Assembly (NCBI GenBank): GCA_900544105.1 | Contig: UQUC01000097.1 | Location: 1 to 6,106, forward strand | Direction of reading: 5' to 3' | Origin: an uncultured Oscillibacter sp. | Lineage (GTDB): Bacteria; Bacillota; Clostridia; Oscillospirales; Oscillospiraceae | Length of the DNA: 6,106 nt | In this document: positions 5,364 to 6,106 of the stretch, piece by piece | How positions within the stretch are numbered: the stretch's first letter is position 1 | Layout of the letters: the number at the start of each line of letters is the position of its first letter | Notes under the pieces: generated by a model | What the model was told of the DNA's origin: nothing | Seen by the model: the letters and a program-made list of their open reading frames with translations, nothing else | Databases searched by the model: none | Position numbers and translations under genes: made by a program

Positions 5364-6106
5364 ATGATGCAGAATCGAACCCATACCTGTGGAGAGCTGC
5401 GCCTCAGTGACGCAGGCAAGCAGGTGAAAATTTCCGGCTGGATGGAGAACGTCCGCGTGGTCAGCGCCAATCTAGCCTTCGTGGTGGTCCGGGACTTCTA
5501 CGGCACCACGCAGGTGGTGGCGGAGACCGAGGACATGGTGAACACCTTCAAGGCCATCACCAAGGAGTCCACCATCTCCGTGGAGGGCGTTGTCCGGGAG
5601 CGTGACAGCAAGACCGACAAGATGGCCACCGGCGACATTGAGATCGTCCCCGCTAAGGTGGAGGTGCTGGGCCGCTGCCAGCACAGCGAGCTGCCCTTCC
5701 AGATCAACCGCAGCCGGGAGGCCGACGAAGCCCAGCGGCTGAAGTACCGCTATCTGGATCTGCGGAACCCCGCCGTGAAGAAGAACATCATCCTGCGGTG
5801 CAACGTGGTGGCCGCCCTGCGGAAGTCCATGACCGAGCACGGCTTTTTGGAGATCACCACGCCCATTCTGACGGCCTCCTCCCCCGAGGGCGCCCGTGAC
5901 TATCTGGTGCCTGCCCGGAACCATCCCGGCAAGTTCTACGCGCTGCCTCAGGCTCCTCAGCAGTTCAAGCAGCTGCTGATGACCTCCGGCTTCGACCGCT
6001 ACTTCCAGATCGCCCCCTGCTTCCGTGACGAGGACGCCCGTGCGGACCGCTCCCCCGGCGAGTTCTATCAGCTGGATATGGAGATGGCCTTCGCCACCCA
6101 GGAGGA
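5364..6106 (+). CDS. aspS: Aspartyl-tRNA synthetase, N-terminal part (3' truncated by window edge)
   Basis: AspRS charges tRNA-Asp. About 247 codons are present of a protein usually near 590 residues; the frame stays open to the window end. Visible: N-terminal OB-fold anticodon-binding domain (about 1-105; THTCGELRLSDAGKQV, ISGWMENVRV, VVVRDFYGTTQVV), the linker LKYRYLDLRNP (127-136), motif 1 FLEITTPILTASSPEGARDY (161-180), FYALPQAPQQFKQLLM (191-206), and motif 2 FDRYFQIAPCFRDEDARADR (210-229) followed by FYQLDMEMAF. This is the bacterial form. The OB-fold segment that reads RRRD in E. coli is ENVRVVSAN here, and ARCFRDED reads APCFRDED. ATG 5364 is preferred because AAGGA (5350-5354) lies 9 nt upstream; ATG 5367 is the alternative. 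hisS-aspS pairing is common in Firmicutes; here one unknown gene separates them. Confidence 0.95.
   Translation, partial: MMQNRTHTCGELRLSDAGKQVKISGWMENVRVVSANLAFVVVRDFYGTTQVVAETEDMVNTFKAITKESTISVEGVVRERDSKTDKMATGDIEIVPAKVEVLGRCQHSELPFQINRSREADEAQRLKYRYLDLRNPAVKKNIILRCNVVAALRKSMTEHGFLEITTPILTASSPEGARDYLVPARNHPGKFYALPQAPQQFKQLLMTSGFDRYFQIAPCFRDEDARADRSPGEFYQLDMEMAFATQE

Noticed and set aside
5472..5924. Open frame of 150 codons on the - strand within aspS
   Set aside because: It is antisense to clear AspRS coding sequence; the His/Gly/Gln-rich translation is typical of a shadow frame.

Overview
The window looks like chromosomal housekeeping DNA from a moderately GC-rich Clostridia bacterium. 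An Oscillospiraceae-type gut Firmicute is my best guess, inferred from protein style, strong AGGAG-type ribosome binding sites, a T-box leader and sigma-A-like promoters; no rRNA or other taxonomic marker is present. All supported genes lie on the + strand. I see no mobile element, CRISPR array, tRNA or rRNA gene.

Layout. (1) 1-441: the C-terminal part of seryl-tRNA synthetase. (2) 442-673: a 232-bp gap with a long palindrome (472-533) and a folded leader in front of mscL. In this leader an 8-nt segment can pair either locally or with the bases that abut the mscL ribosome binding site. (3) 674-1833: mscL and rsmG, overlapping by 4 nt (ATGA). (4) 1805-3055: a good promoter buried in the 3' end of rsmG drives a MinD-like ATPase gene and a methylglyoxal-synthase-family gene. 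(5) 3052-3320: a near-consensus promoter overlapping the stop codon of the mgsA-like gene, followed by a T-box riboswitch with resolvable antiterminator and terminator. (6) 3395-5294: hisS, then a small membrane-anchored protein I do not recognise. (7) 5295-6106: a short AT-rich gap and the first ~247 codons of aspS, which runs off the window.

How they fit together. Three aminoacyl-tRNA synthetases and the 16S rRNA methyltransferase RsmG make this a translation-centred neighbourhood. hisS, the unknown gene and aspS probably form one unit that responds to uncharged tRNA through the T-box. MinD plus methylglyoxal synthase recalls the min-rodA-mgsA order of other Clostridia, but here minC, minE and rodA are absent, the MinD-like protein has no obvious membrane-targeting tail, and the methylglyoxal-synthase homologue lacks the catalytic Asp and the active-site His. 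That pair is the best candidate for something functionally new. The T-box is the second point of interest: its variable UGGN base is C, which predicts a tRNA with G73 and not the C73 usual for bacterial tRNA-His.
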